A DNA stretch of 64,000 nt from Spongiimicrobium salis (GTDB lineage: Bacteria > Bacteroidota > Bacteroidia > Flavobacteriales > Flavobacteriaceae), in NCBI RefSeq assembly GCF_043678055.1, contig NZ_JBHEQA010000001.1, positions 1 through 64,000 on the forward strand, written 5' to 3'. The position numbers and the translations under genes were made by a program. Positions 25,445 through 33,581 of the stretch are shown one piece after another. The notes beneath the pieces are model-generated. The model had not been told where the DNA came from and did not search any database. It was given only the letters and a program-made list of their open reading frames with translations. Each line of letters begins with the position of its first letter. Position 1 is the stretch's first letter.

Positions 25445-27184
25445 CTATTCCAGACTTAATAAATAGGTGGAAATTTCTTCACCGGAGGATAACTCTAGTT
25501 TTTTACGTAGGCGATAACGAGATGTTTTTGCACTCTCTGGAGATATCCCTAAAATACTAGCGGTTTCTTTGGTATTTAGGTTTAATCGGATTAAGCTGCA
25601 TAATTTCAAGTCATTTGCGGTCAAGCCTTTGTGTTTAGATTTTAAATTAGAATAGAACCCCTGATGCACGTCATCAAAAAATCTACTAAAGTTTTCCCAA
25701 TCTTTATCGATACTTAAATTTTTTTGTATTATTTTTTTTAAGTCTGCTATTAATTTATCCTTTGATATAGCTGAAGATTGTTTAAGATCACTAATGGTGC
25801 ATTCTAATTCTTGCACTACTTCATTTTTCTTTATAAAATTTAGGGCATACGAAGTGAGCTCCCTATTTTTAAAATCCAATTGTTGTTTTAATTCTTTACG
25901 TCTTAGTTCTGAATTCTCTAAATGTTTTTGAGTGAGTTCTTGAGCCGATTCTAAATGCTCTTTGGTTTTCACCGCCAATTGTTTGCTCTTTCCAAGGCGT
26001 TGCTTTGACACAAAATATATGATATAACCTGCAATTGCGAGAATAACAATACCTATGAGTAAAATTATTTTAATTGTATTGCTTGCTTTTTCCTGTGCCT
26101 TAAATTCCAGAAGCTCGGCGTCTTTTTTGTCCAATTCGTTCTCGAATTCTAAAAAAGCAATTTGTTTTGATTTTTCTGAATTAAAAAGAGAGTCCTTTAA
26201 AAAGGTATAGTTATCATAAAAACACAACGCTTCATACAGTTCTCCTTTTTGTTGTTTTAATTCCTTTAATTCCTCATAGGCCAATAGCTCAAATTGCTTC
26301 AGGTTATTTTCTTTAGCAAGTACCAAGCCTTGCTGAACATATACAATTGCTTTATCAATTTTATTGGATAGTCTTAGAATTTTTCCTAAAATTATAAGAT
26401 TATGTGTTCGCCCATGAATATCATTTACTTCCTCACCGAGTGACATCGATTTTCGGGTATGGTAAGAGGCTTGTTCAATTTCATTTTTATTCAGGTATAA
26501 GATCCCCAACTTATTGTGCACTTCTGCAATACCATAGGTAAAGTCATTCTCAGAGTGCATTTGCAGTGCATCGGTTAAAAATTTCAATGCCTCGGTTTCT
26601 CTATGTTGTTCAACGAACATAGTCCCTATTTTGGTAAAAGTAGTGGCTATTCTATCTTTTAATTCTAAGGCAGTAAATTCGTTAATAGCCGATTCGTAAT
26701 ACTGCAATGCTTTTTGATAATTTTTAAGATCTGCATAGACCATCCCTAAGTTAAGTCTTGTATTGGCTATACCTGTCTTATCCTGCAGCCTATCGTACAA
26801 TTCGTACGAGGCCTTTAAATACTTTAAGGCTTTGTTCTGAACACCTTGGGACCAATACGCAACACCTATAACACGGTTTGCCCTTGCCAAGCCTCCAGTA
26901 TACGCTAATTCTTCGGAAAGCTGTAGTGCTCTTTTTCCAAAACGAATAGATTCATCTGCGTCTATAATCCAGTACTCATTGCCAATACGATTAAGGAGAT
27001 TTACTTTTACACTATCCGTTTTGGTATAGCTATTTAGTTGCGTTATTAAGCTATCAATGGGTGTTGATTGATGTAATGCAGCTGCAGCATCTATATACAA
27101 TAGCATAATTCCAAAACACGCGATACGTTTTGTTATGCATATATATCTTTTTGATTTCAGTGAAAAAGCGCTAAAAAAGCCCAT
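25445..27184 (-). CDS. TPR protein with membrane segment and LuxR-like HTH
   Basis: The 579-residue protein has an N-terminal hydrophobic stretch (residues about 15-37), six or so tetratricopeptide repeats (e.g. 'ANTRLNLGMVYADLKNYQKALQYYESAINEF'), a transmembrane helix ('TIKIILLIGIVILAIAGYIIYFV', near 373-395), a Lys/Glu-rich coiled coil, and a C-terminal helix-turn-helix ('LTANDLKLCSLIRLNLNTKETASILGISPESAKTSRYRLRKKL'). This membrane-bound TPR-HTH layout is common in Bacteroidota and may couple a periplasmic signal to transcription. No partner is evident. Confidence 0.85.
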   Translation of the reverse strand: MGFFSAFSLKSKRYICITKRIACFGIMLLYIDAAAALHQSTPIDSLITQLNSYTKTDSVKVNLLNRIGNEYWIIDADESIRFGKRALQLSEELAYTGGLARANRVIGVAYWSQGVQNKALKYLKASYELYDRLQDKTGIANTRLNLGMVYADLKNYQKALQYYESAINEFTALELKDRIATTFTKIGTMFVEQHRETEALKFLTDALQMHSENDFTYGIAEVHNKLGILYLNKNEIEQASYHTRKSMSLGEEVNDIHGRTHNLIILGKILRLSNKIDKAIVYVQQGLVLAKENNLKQFELLAYEELKELKQQKGELYEALCFYDNYTFLKDSLFNSEKSKQIAFLEFENELDKKDAELLEFKAQEKASNTIKIILLIGIVILAIAGYIIYFVSKQRLGKSKQLAVKTKEHLESAQELTQKHLENSELRRKELKQQLDFKNRELTSYALNFIKKNEVVQELECTISDLKQSSAISKDKLIADLKKIIQKNLSIDKDWENFSRFFDDVHQGFYSNLKSKHKGLTANDLKLCSLIRLNLNTKETASILGISPESAKTSRYRLRKKLELSSGEEISTYLLSLE

Positions 27185-27694
27185 TAAATAAAAGTTTTGA
27201 GCAGTGACCCTTCTATTGTTTTAATTTGTTAAACTACGAAGTAAATATGATTTCACACAACTATTTAAAAAACTTATGGATAAAAGTAATCCTATTTATA
27301 TCTGAGAATCGGGCTCGATGAACGGTAGCCCAATAAACGCTGGTAGTTTTGGCACATTTAGATGTAGTGCCTCCTACTACCATGTCTTTCATAGCAACTC
27401 GAGTTCCAGGGTCGGTAATGCAGGGTCTTTGGCTTGTTCCGCCAATTCATCTTGTGGTGGGTCGGTCACCATAAACTAGTTTAATATTTAGTAATCTTTT
27501 TATACCAAATCATATGACAACAACAGGTACATATGTTCATTGGAAGGCCTGAATTGCTATTCGTTCAATTCAGGCCTTTTTTGAGCATAAAGGATACCTA
27601 AAATGGATTATTTTGATACAACTATGATATGATTGCATTATAGTATAATGCGTTGTTCAAATATCACTTCAATCGTTAATCACCAAATATCCGC
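27185..27694. other. intergenic region with overlapping short ORFs
   Basis: No confident gene. On the minus strand 27473-27390 or so encodes MVTDPPQDELAEQAKDPALP followed by TLELELL, whose TGA overlaps the ATG of a second short frame (MKDMVVGGTTSKCAKTTSVY and further). I recognise neither. A strong hairpin at 27544-27582 lies to the right. Confidence 0.35.
27544..27582. terminator. terminator hairpin downstream of the serine hydrolase
   Basis: AAGGCCTGAATT (27544-27555) pairs with AATTCAGGCCTT (27567-27578) around 11 nt, followed by T's. The T run on the plus strand is longer, but the minus-strand hydrolase gene ends at 27695, so it may serve either strand. Confidence 0.7.
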
Positions 27695-29815
27695 CTACAG
27701 CGTTTCTAGGATTTTACTGGACAGTTGTTTACCATTTTCATCGATGGCAACAAACCAAACATTAGAAGTGCATTTTCTATTGATATCTGTATTGTTTTCA
27801 CAATTTTGTATCGTCCCCTTAATTAAGTATCCTTTATCCGTGAGCTCTGCACTATAGCCATATTCATTATAAAAATTACCATAGGTGTTTTGCCAAATTT
27901 TGTGTCCTTTTTTATCTGTTTTGACGACATACATATCATAATTCCCTTTTCCATACGAACTTGTTGATCCTATAATTAAATAGCCATCTGTAGTTTCCAA
28001 GATAGAACTGGCCTTATCGTAGCTGCTTCCTCCAAATCGTTTAGACCATATTTCGTTGCCATTTTCATAATTTTTGGTCAAAAGGATATCGGAAATATCC
28101 CCATTTTTAGAGGGAATTGTAGTGACTTGAATTGAACCGTTTTCAATTTTAATTTTTGGTCGGAATTTTAGATTGGTCTTCTTTACAAATCTATTATTTA
28201 AGGCACCGCCAAGGGATACTAGCATATTGATGGGCCTGTCAAAGGCATCTCTTTGGACTTTTAGGATAAAATTACGGGACAACAGTTCATTTCTATGGAG
28301 CGCTTCCACTTGGCGTTCATTTTTCCGATTGGAGAATTTTATTTTTAGCTGGTGGTTCCCATCCAGTTTTAGTTCAAAATCCATATCCAGTTCGCTACTG
28401 TAATAAGACCCTACAAAACCTTCTAAATCTTCTGGGGTAGCAGCGGGTTCCAAGCTTCTTTTAAATACATCCGAACCACCATCCGGTCGGAATATAATCA
28501 TTTCATTGTGATGAAAAACAATCTTTTGTTCCGGATCATAGGACAAAGCATAGCTATTTTTACCTTCTGCTATAATTTCCACACTTAAATTGCCATTCTG
28601 TTTTAAGTATATTTTTCCTTGCTCTTTCTCGATCCGTGTTAAAGTACCACCAGGAGAGATATATTGCCCCAAGATTTCTGGATTCGTGGCGCTAGCGGTC
28701 CATTCTTTAAGCTTAGGGTCATAGGCATTTTCGTTTTTAACTTCAATGGGGGGAAGGAATACCTTAGCGACCTCATCGGCGACCAAATCACTTCGAATGT
28801 TGCCATTATTACTCATAACAAATACGGTTAAATGCTCTTTGGTGAATCGAACGGTTTGTGAGTTGTATCCATAAGTCCCTCCATCATGATGTACGGATTC
28901 CCGCTCTTGTCTAAACCAATTGAATAGTCGTAGTCCATAACCATAGGTTTTTATTTCACTATTGGGAATGGGCAGCTGACTTTTGATCAATAACACATTA
29001 TTGTTCTTATCGGCATTTTGAAGGGCTTGCTCATAAATTAATTGATCTTTTAAGGTAGTAAACAAAAAGCCTTCCCCAGCAGTTTTGGTAACTGTGGGAG
29101 ACTCCAACCATTCTCCCCCACCCCAATCGGCATAGGGCTCTGCTCTGTTGGGAATCACCCGCATGTACTTTTCAACAAAGGAAGTTTCGGTCATTCCCAA
29201 GGTTTTAAAAAAGGTTTTGGAGTAATCTGTGAATTTTTCTCCGCTTACCTTTTCAATGATTTTTGCAAGAACAATATAGCCGGAATTACTATAATGGTAC
29301 TTTGACCCAGGTTTAAAAGCGAGTTCTTCCTGTTGTTCCAACAATGCCATAACATCTTCATTATCCAGACCAACTTGGTTCATCCACGTATTCTGCTTCA
29401 AATCCATCAAAGCAACATAGTCGCGGATGCCAGCGGTATGGTTGATCACATGCCTGACCCGTATTTTTTCTTTGACTTTTGAGTATAGTGAGGGCGTGTA
29501 TTTTCTGATATCATCCTCCAAATCCAATTTGCCTTCCAAGGATAATTGTAAAATCATCAAGGCCGTAAATTGTTTGGCCGTGGAAGCTATATTGGAACGT
29601 GTTTTTTCAGTGATTTTCACTTGATGTGTTAAATTGGCCAGTCCGGCGTATTTTTCATAAATGACGTTTCCATCCTTTACAATCCCCACCATTAATCCGG
29701 GATCTTTTTCTTTAATTTTTGATTCGATGATGGCGTCAATTGTTCTTAACTCTGCCTCTTGGGAAAAACTTGAAACTGCCATGAGAACGAAGAGGGCAAC
29801 TACTATTCCTTTCAT
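27695..29815 (-). CDS. secreted serine hydrolase (beta-lactamase family) with propeller-like C-terminal extension
   Basis: The 706-residue protein has a signal peptide (MKGIVVALFVLMAVSSFSQ) and a class C beta-lactamase/DD-peptidase domain (PF00144) with SxxK S78-K81 (ASTAKQ), YSN 175-177 and HDGG near 310. A lipocalin-like middle part follows. Residues about 590-706 contain repeats like 'WSKRFGGSSYDKASSILETTDGYLIIGSTSSYGKGNYDMYVVKTDKKGHKIW', which resemble beta-propeller blades. Family members cleave D-amino-acid amides, esters or lactams; the substrate is not predictable. Confidence 0.9.
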   Translation of the reverse strand: MKGIVVALFVLMAVSSFSQEAELRTIDAIIESKIKEKDPGLMVGIVKDGNVIYEKYAGLANLTHQVKITEKTRSNIASTAKQFTALMILQLSLEGKLDLEDDIRKYTPSLYSKVKEKIRVRHVINHTAGIRDYVALMDLKQNTWMNQVGLDNEDVMALLEQQEELAFKPGSKYHYSNSGYIVLAKIIEKVSGEKFTDYSKTFFKTLGMTETSFVEKYMRVIPNRAEPYADWGGGEWLESPTVTKTAGEGFLFTTLKDQLIYEQALQNADKNNNVLLIKSQLPIPNSEIKTYGYGLRLFNWFRQERESVHHDGGTYGYNSQTVRFTKEHLTVFVMSNNGNIRSDLVADEVAKVFLPPIEVKNENAYDPKLKEWTASATNPEILGQYISPGGTLTRIEKEQGKIYLKQNGNLSVEIIAEGKNSYALSYDPEQKIVFHHNEMIIFRPDGGSDVFKRSLEPAATPEDLEGFVGSYYSSELDMDFELKLDGNHQLKIKFSNRKNERQVEALHRNELLSRNFILKVQRDAFDRPINMLVSLGGALNNRFVKKTNLKFRPKIKIENGSIQVTTIPSKNGDISDILLTKNYENGNEIWSKRFGGSSYDKASSILETTDGYLIIGSTSSYGKGNYDMYVVKTDKKGHKIWQNTYGNFYNEYGYSAELTDKGYLIKGTIQNCENNTDINRKCTSNVWFVAIDENGKQLSSKILETL

Positions 29816-29894
29816 TTTGTAATGTGATTAATTCTTCCCAAAAATCATTAATAAAGGGATGTAAAGCGCTTCAAATCTTGATTTGAGACCTTTT

Positions 29895-31073
29895 TTAGGA
29901 TAATTTATCAATATAATCTTTTGGGGATAATGATGTACTTTTTTTAAACGCCCGATTAAAGGTAGCCTTACTGTTAAATCCGGAATTCAAGGCAATTCCC
30001 AATAGGGTCGTTTGTGTATGCTCCTCACGTTCCAGTTTTTCTTTTACCGCCTCAATCCGATAATGATTCACAAAATCATTAAAATTCATATTGAAACAAG
30101 TATTCACCGTTTGTGATACAGTTTTTGTGGTAATGTTCAATTCTTTGGCAACATCGGACAGGGCAAGTCTGGGGTTCTCAAACAAACGTTTCTCCAGCAT
30201 TAATTTGGATAATTCCTTTTCCCATTTGGAATAATTTTCGTCAACTTTGCCCGGGATGTTATCCTGTTCAATATCGGTCACGTCTTCTTCAAAAACATTC
30301 ACCACTTTTAATTTTTCACTTTCCAGTGCAATTTGTTTGATCACACTGCTGTATCCGGTAATCGCGATATAATAGAAGATGAACGAGAAAGCAATATAAT
30401 GCCAAAATTGACTTCCAAAATTGCCCCATTCTGGATTGGTAATAAAAAATAACACCCTTAAAAGGAGGATCCCTAAAAAAGCTACCATGAAATTTCTTAC
30501 CCATTTAAACAATATGGATTCTGCATAGCTGACCCTATCAAAAATCAGCCTTTTATAATTTGAATAGTACCGTAAACTTAAAATCAGATAGCATACCATG
30601 GATCCTAAGCCTACGGCTTGATACCAGTTCGCCAAATCCTTATCCCGCTTGATCGCATAGAAATAGTATTCCTCTAAAATCAGTTTATCGGTCACAAAGA
30701 TCACTAGGCTGTAGATCATATATAAAACAGCAGGAATAAAATGGATATAGTCCTTTTTTGAAAGCGCAAAACTTGTATTCAATTGGCTCTTTGTATAAAA
30801 ATAGACGACTGGACCAATGAGCAATACCTGCATAAAGGGGATGAAGAAGAGAATATCCGCGGTAGTATCTTCACCATACCAACCAGCATACCCTAACATA
30901 TAGGGCGTGATATACATGGCGTACAAGAACAAGAGCAGGCTTAACCATTTGCTCGACTTACTATTGTGCCTTAATCCTTCCCTAAATAATAAGACCGAAA
31001 AAACGAGCCCATGAAAAAAGAAGATAAGCAGGAGGGAACTTTTTTCATTAAAACTAAAAGGAAAATTAATCAA
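29895..31073 (-). CDS. membrane-bound AraC family transcriptional regulator
   Basis: The 392-residue protein has about seven transmembrane helices in the first 240 residues ('LLIFFFHGLVFSVLLF', 'WLSLLLFLYAMYITPYMLGY', 'ILFFIPFMQVLLIGPVVYFY' and more), a linker, and an AraC-type DNA-binding domain at about 285-392 ('LALSDVAKELNITTKTVSQTVNTCF', 'LLGIALNSGFNSKATFNRAFKKSTSLSPKDYI'). This layout is frequent in Flavobacteriia and suggests membrane sensing. It stands 79 bp upstream of the serine hydrolase gene on the same strand and may control it (inference). Confidence 0.9.
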   Translation of the reverse strand: MINFPFSFNEKSSLLLIFFFHGLVFSVLLFREGLRHNSKSSKWLSLLLFLYAMYITPYMLGYAGWYGEDTTADILFFIPFMQVLLIGPVVYFYTKSQLNTSFALSKKDYIHFIPAVLYMIYSLVIFVTDKLILEEYYFYAIKRDKDLANWYQAVGLGSMVCYLILSLRYYSNYKRLIFDRVSYAESILFKWVRNFMVAFLGILLLRVLFFITNPEWGNFGSQFWHYIAFSFIFYYIAITGYSSVIKQIALESEKLKVVNVFEEDVTDIEQDNIPGKVDENYSKWEKELSKLMLEKRLFENPRLALSDVAKELNITTKTVSQTVNTCFNMNFNDFVNHYRIEAVKEKLEREEHTQTTLLGIALNSGFNSKATFNRAFKKSTSLSPKDYIDKLS

Positions 31074-31300
31074 CTTTTATAATTTGGTCATTTGGTTTAA
31101 AAATATCTTAAAACTAGAATTTTTCCATTGGTTATGTGCAATATTTAACAAAAATAATTCTAAAAAGTAATGGGAGGCACTAAACGAATGAGTGCCAAAG
31201 AACGTCCTTTGACGGTACATGCTTGTAGGGTGTGTTTTCTTATGGTTATGATCTAGTTTATCCCCTTACTCCAACATTTATATTAAAGAATTGTTATTTT

Positions 31301-31318
31301 TTACCAATCGTTTGGTAA
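31301..31318 (+). promoter_or_regulatory. operator O1 of the TetR regulator
   Basis: The 18-bp inverted repeat TTACCAATCGTTTGGTAA (TTACCAA - 4 bp - TTGGTAA) is perfect and overlaps the -33 box (31311-31314) of the gene's own promoter. Repressor bound here would block polymerase. A similar site occurs at 31923-31940. Confidence 0.8.
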
Positions 31319-31341
31319 CTTTTATTTTTTCAGTATATTTG
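31311..31341 (+). promoter_or_regulatory. promoter of the TetR gene, directly abutting the start codon
   Basis: TTTG (31311-31314), a 19-bp spacer and TATATTTG (31334-31341) are a perfect Bacteroidota promoter. Only CCCC separates the -7 box from ATG 31346, so the mRNA should start at or next to the A of the start codon and be leaderless. Confidence 0.78.
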
Positions 31342-31345
31342 CCCC

Positions 31346-31906
31346 ATGAGACCGCAGAAAGTATTGGATATTGAAATTTTAAAAGGCTTGACCACCGTTT
31401 TCCGCTCCAAGGGATATGAGGGAGCCAGTTTAAAGGATTTATCGGAGGCTACAGGATTAAAAAAAGCCAGTCTTTATCATAGGTTTCCCGGAGGAAAAAA
31501 AGAAATGGCAGATGCTGTATTACTGCATATTCATGCCTGGGTAGATACTCATATATTTCAACCATTATTAGAGGAAGATACTCCACCGCAACATAGGTTA
31601 AAAGAAGCATTATCCCAGATCCATACATTGTACCATGGAGGAGATGAAACCTGTATCCTGCGGGCATTGTCCATGGAGACTGGAATAGCATTGTTTGAAG
31701 ATCACATCAAAAATGGGATGAAAGAATGGGTTTCCAGTTTTCATAAAATAGGTATCGCACTTGGGTTAAGTCCAGATCATGCCGAAAAAAGAGCGATACA
31801 AGTGCTCATAGACATTCAAGGGAGTCTCATTGTGGCAAAAGGAATGAAAGACCTTTCTATATTTGAAACCACCTTACTACATATTGAAAACACATACTTG
31901 AATTAA
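31346..31906 (+). CDS. TetR/AcrR family transcriptional regulator
   Basis: The 186-residue protein has the TetR N-terminal helix-turn-helix: 'ILKGLTTVFRSKGYEGASLKDLSEATGLKKASLYHRFPGGKKEMADAVLLHI', followed by a helical ligand-binding domain (residues about 65-186). A perfect 18-bp palindrome covers its own promoter and a near-palindrome of the same length lies before the next gene. It is therefore probably an autorepressor that also controls the DsrE and flavin-binding genes downstream. The inducer is unknown. Confidence 0.92.
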   Translation: MRPQKVLDIEILKGLTTVFRSKGYEGASLKDLSEATGLKKASLYHRFPGGKKEMADAVLLHIHAWVDTHIFQPLLEEDTPPQHRLKEALSQIHTLYHGGDETCILRALSMETGIALFEDHIKNGMKEWVSSFHKIGIALGLSPDHAEKRAIQVLIDIQGSLIVAKGMKDLSIFETTLLHIENTYLN

Positions 31907-31922
31907 AATTTACATTCATATT

Positions 31923-31940
31923 TTACCGAACGATCTGTAA
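31923..31940 (+). promoter_or_regulatory. probable operator O2 of the TetR regulator
   Basis: TTACCGAACGATCTGTAA is an imperfect inverted repeat (TTACCGA and TCTGTAA, one mismatch over 7) and agrees with O1 at 13 of 18 positions. It lies 21 bp before the start codon of the DsrE-like gene, in the 55-bp gap after the tetR-type gene. Confidence 0.65.
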
Positions 31941-31961
31941 TTAATTGAAATAATATATAAA

Positions 31962-32327
31962 ATGGAAAAATTAGCAATTGTACTTTTGTCCGATCCAAAA
32001 GCGGGGTCGGAAGAATCTTTGGGAAGATTATTCAACACCTTAACCACCGCCTATGAATACAAAAAGGCCGGCAAAGAGGTAAAAATAATATTTCAAGGAA
32101 CGGGAACAAGATGGCCCGAAGCTTTAAAAGAGGAATCCCATCCTGGCCATCAACTCTTTAACGAAGTAAAAGATACCGTGGCAGGCGTCTCCGAGGCCTG
32201 TGCAAAGGTTTGGGGAGCAGACCCTTCTGGCTTTGATTTACTAGGGGATAATAAAGTACCCAACATACCGGGAGTTCCCAGTTTTTTAAACTTACATGAT
32301 CAAGGCTTTACCATCTTAGTTTTTTAA
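31962..32327 (+). CDS. DsrE/DsrF-like family protein
   Basis: The 121-residue protein fits the DsrE fold: 'MEKLAIVLLSDPKAGSEESLGRLFNTLTTAYEYKKAGKEVKIIFQGTGTRWPEAL', then a loop with a single Cys (EACAKVWGA). Many DsrE-type proteins relay sulfur through such a Cys, but some have unrelated roles. It lies between the TetR regulator and a pyridoxamine-oxidase-like protein and is preceded by O2, so it probably belongs to the same inducible response. Confidence 0.8.
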   Translation: MEKLAIVLLSDPKAGSEESLGRLFNTLTTAYEYKKAGKEVKIIFQGTGTRWPEALKEESHPGHQLFNEVKDTVAGVSEACAKVWGADPSGFDLLGDNKVPNIPGVPSFLNLHDQGFTILVF

Positions 32328-32366
32328 GCCTTCCATAAGGTACTATCTCACTTGTAAATCATAATT

Positions 32367-33284
32367 ATGGGAACAGTTTTTAACGAAGGAGAGCTTAAAA
32401 TTCAAAAGCAATTGGGCGTTGCGGATTTCGCTGGGAAAATCAGTAAAATGATCACCAATAAAATCATTAGAGGAGCGATTCCCTTTATAGAAAAGCAAAA
32501 AATGGCTGTGGCAACCACTCTAGATACTGCTGGGAACGTATGGATTTCTTTGCTAGTGGGTGATTTTGGGTTTACCAAAGTGGTGAATCCCAGTGAACTT
32601 TACTTTGATCGCGCCCAAATACGCAGTACGCCTACCGATATCTTCTACAGTAATATACTAGAAATCCCTAAACTAGGGACCTTATTTATTGAATTTGCTA
32701 CCAGAAGACGCATTCGGATCAATGGCCATGTAATGATGGAGAACGACAAAATCTCGGTACATGTAGAAGAATCGTATACCAATTGTCCCAAATACATTCA
32801 ACAACGAGAAATAGAACTTTCGGATCCGCATAGTGGGCCGAAGATCGAACAACGTTCTGGGAGTGTTTTAACCGATTCCCTAAAGGACTTGATACAAGGT
32901 GCAGATACTTTATTTGTTGGCAGTGCCGGTTTAGATGGTAAATTAGATGCTTCCCATAGAGGAGGACCAAAAGGATTTGTAGAAATCATGGAGGATGATA
33001 TTTTAAAAATCCCCGATTATCAAGGAAATAACCTGTATAATACTTTGGGAAACCTTAGCGAAAACCCCAAAGGAGGTTTATTATTTATTGACTTTGAAAA
33101 CAAAAAAACCCTTCAATTGACTGGGGAAGTTTCTATGGCCTTCCACCAAAATAGTCAAGAGGAACTGGAAAAATCCACAGGAACAGGTAGGTTTTGGTTC
33201 TTTAAAATCAATGAATGGATCGCTACAAAAAATCATCATGCGGTAGATTGGAATTTCGTTAGTTTTTCTCCATTTAATCCATGA
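32367..33284 (+). CDS. pyridoxamine 5'-phosphate oxidase family / FMN-binding split-barrel protein
   Basis: The 305-residue protein seems to contain two split-barrel flavin-binding units: residues about 35-130 ('FIEKQKMAVATTLDTAGNVWISLLVGDFGF ... IEFATRRRIRINGHV') and about 165-275 ('LIQGADTLFVGSAGLDGKLDASHRGGPKGFVEIMEDDILKIPDYQGNNLYNTLGNLSENPKGGLLFIDFENKKTLQLTGEV'). The second has the classic PNPOx pattern. Such proteins reduce or bind flavin-linked substrates. It lies 39 bp after the DsrE gene and is followed by a terminator, so it is the last gene of this small unit. Confidence 0.88.
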   Translation: MGTVFNEGELKIQKQLGVADFAGKISKMITNKIIRGAIPFIEKQKMAVATTLDTAGNVWISLLVGDFGFTKVVNPSELYFDRAQIRSTPTDIFYSNILEIPKLGTLFIEFATRRRIRINGHVMMENDKISVHVEESYTNCPKYIQQREIELSDPHSGPKIEQRSGSVLTDSLKDLIQGADTLFVGSAGLDGKLDASHRGGPKGFVEIMEDDILKIPDYQGNNLYNTLGNLSENPKGGLLFIDFENKKTLQLTGEVSMAFHQNSQEELEKSTGTGRFWFFKINEWIATKNHHAVDWNFVSFSPFNP

Positions 33285-33340
33285 TATAAAAATTATTATG
33301 AGGTAAATTAAAGAGAAATACATTACGAGTATCAAAAAAA

Positions 33341-33380
33341 GAAAAGAGGATTTACTAACTATTAGTCATCCTCTTTTTTT
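33341..33380 (+). terminator. terminator of the TetR-DsrE-flavoprotein unit
   Basis: AAGAGGAT (33344-33351) pairs with ATCCTCTT (33367-33374) around a 15-nt loop, followed by a T run. Confidence 0.75.
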
Positions 33381-33581
33381 TGTTAAGCCCACACATTATT
33401 TTAACATCAAAACACAAAATTGCCATTACATTTGTAGATAAGGAACAGTTAAAGAACAATTTACCGACTTTAAAACCAACAGAACCAGAAATAACCAAAG
33501 GAATTTGTGCATTCGACCAAGCATCGGAATTCATCCGATTTTCTATTTCCAATGCATCAAGTTTTAGCACTTTTACAAATC

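Noticed and set aside
30316..30504. Short minus-strand frame inside the membrane AraC regulator gene
   Set aside because: It is a shadow frame of that gene with no independent signal.
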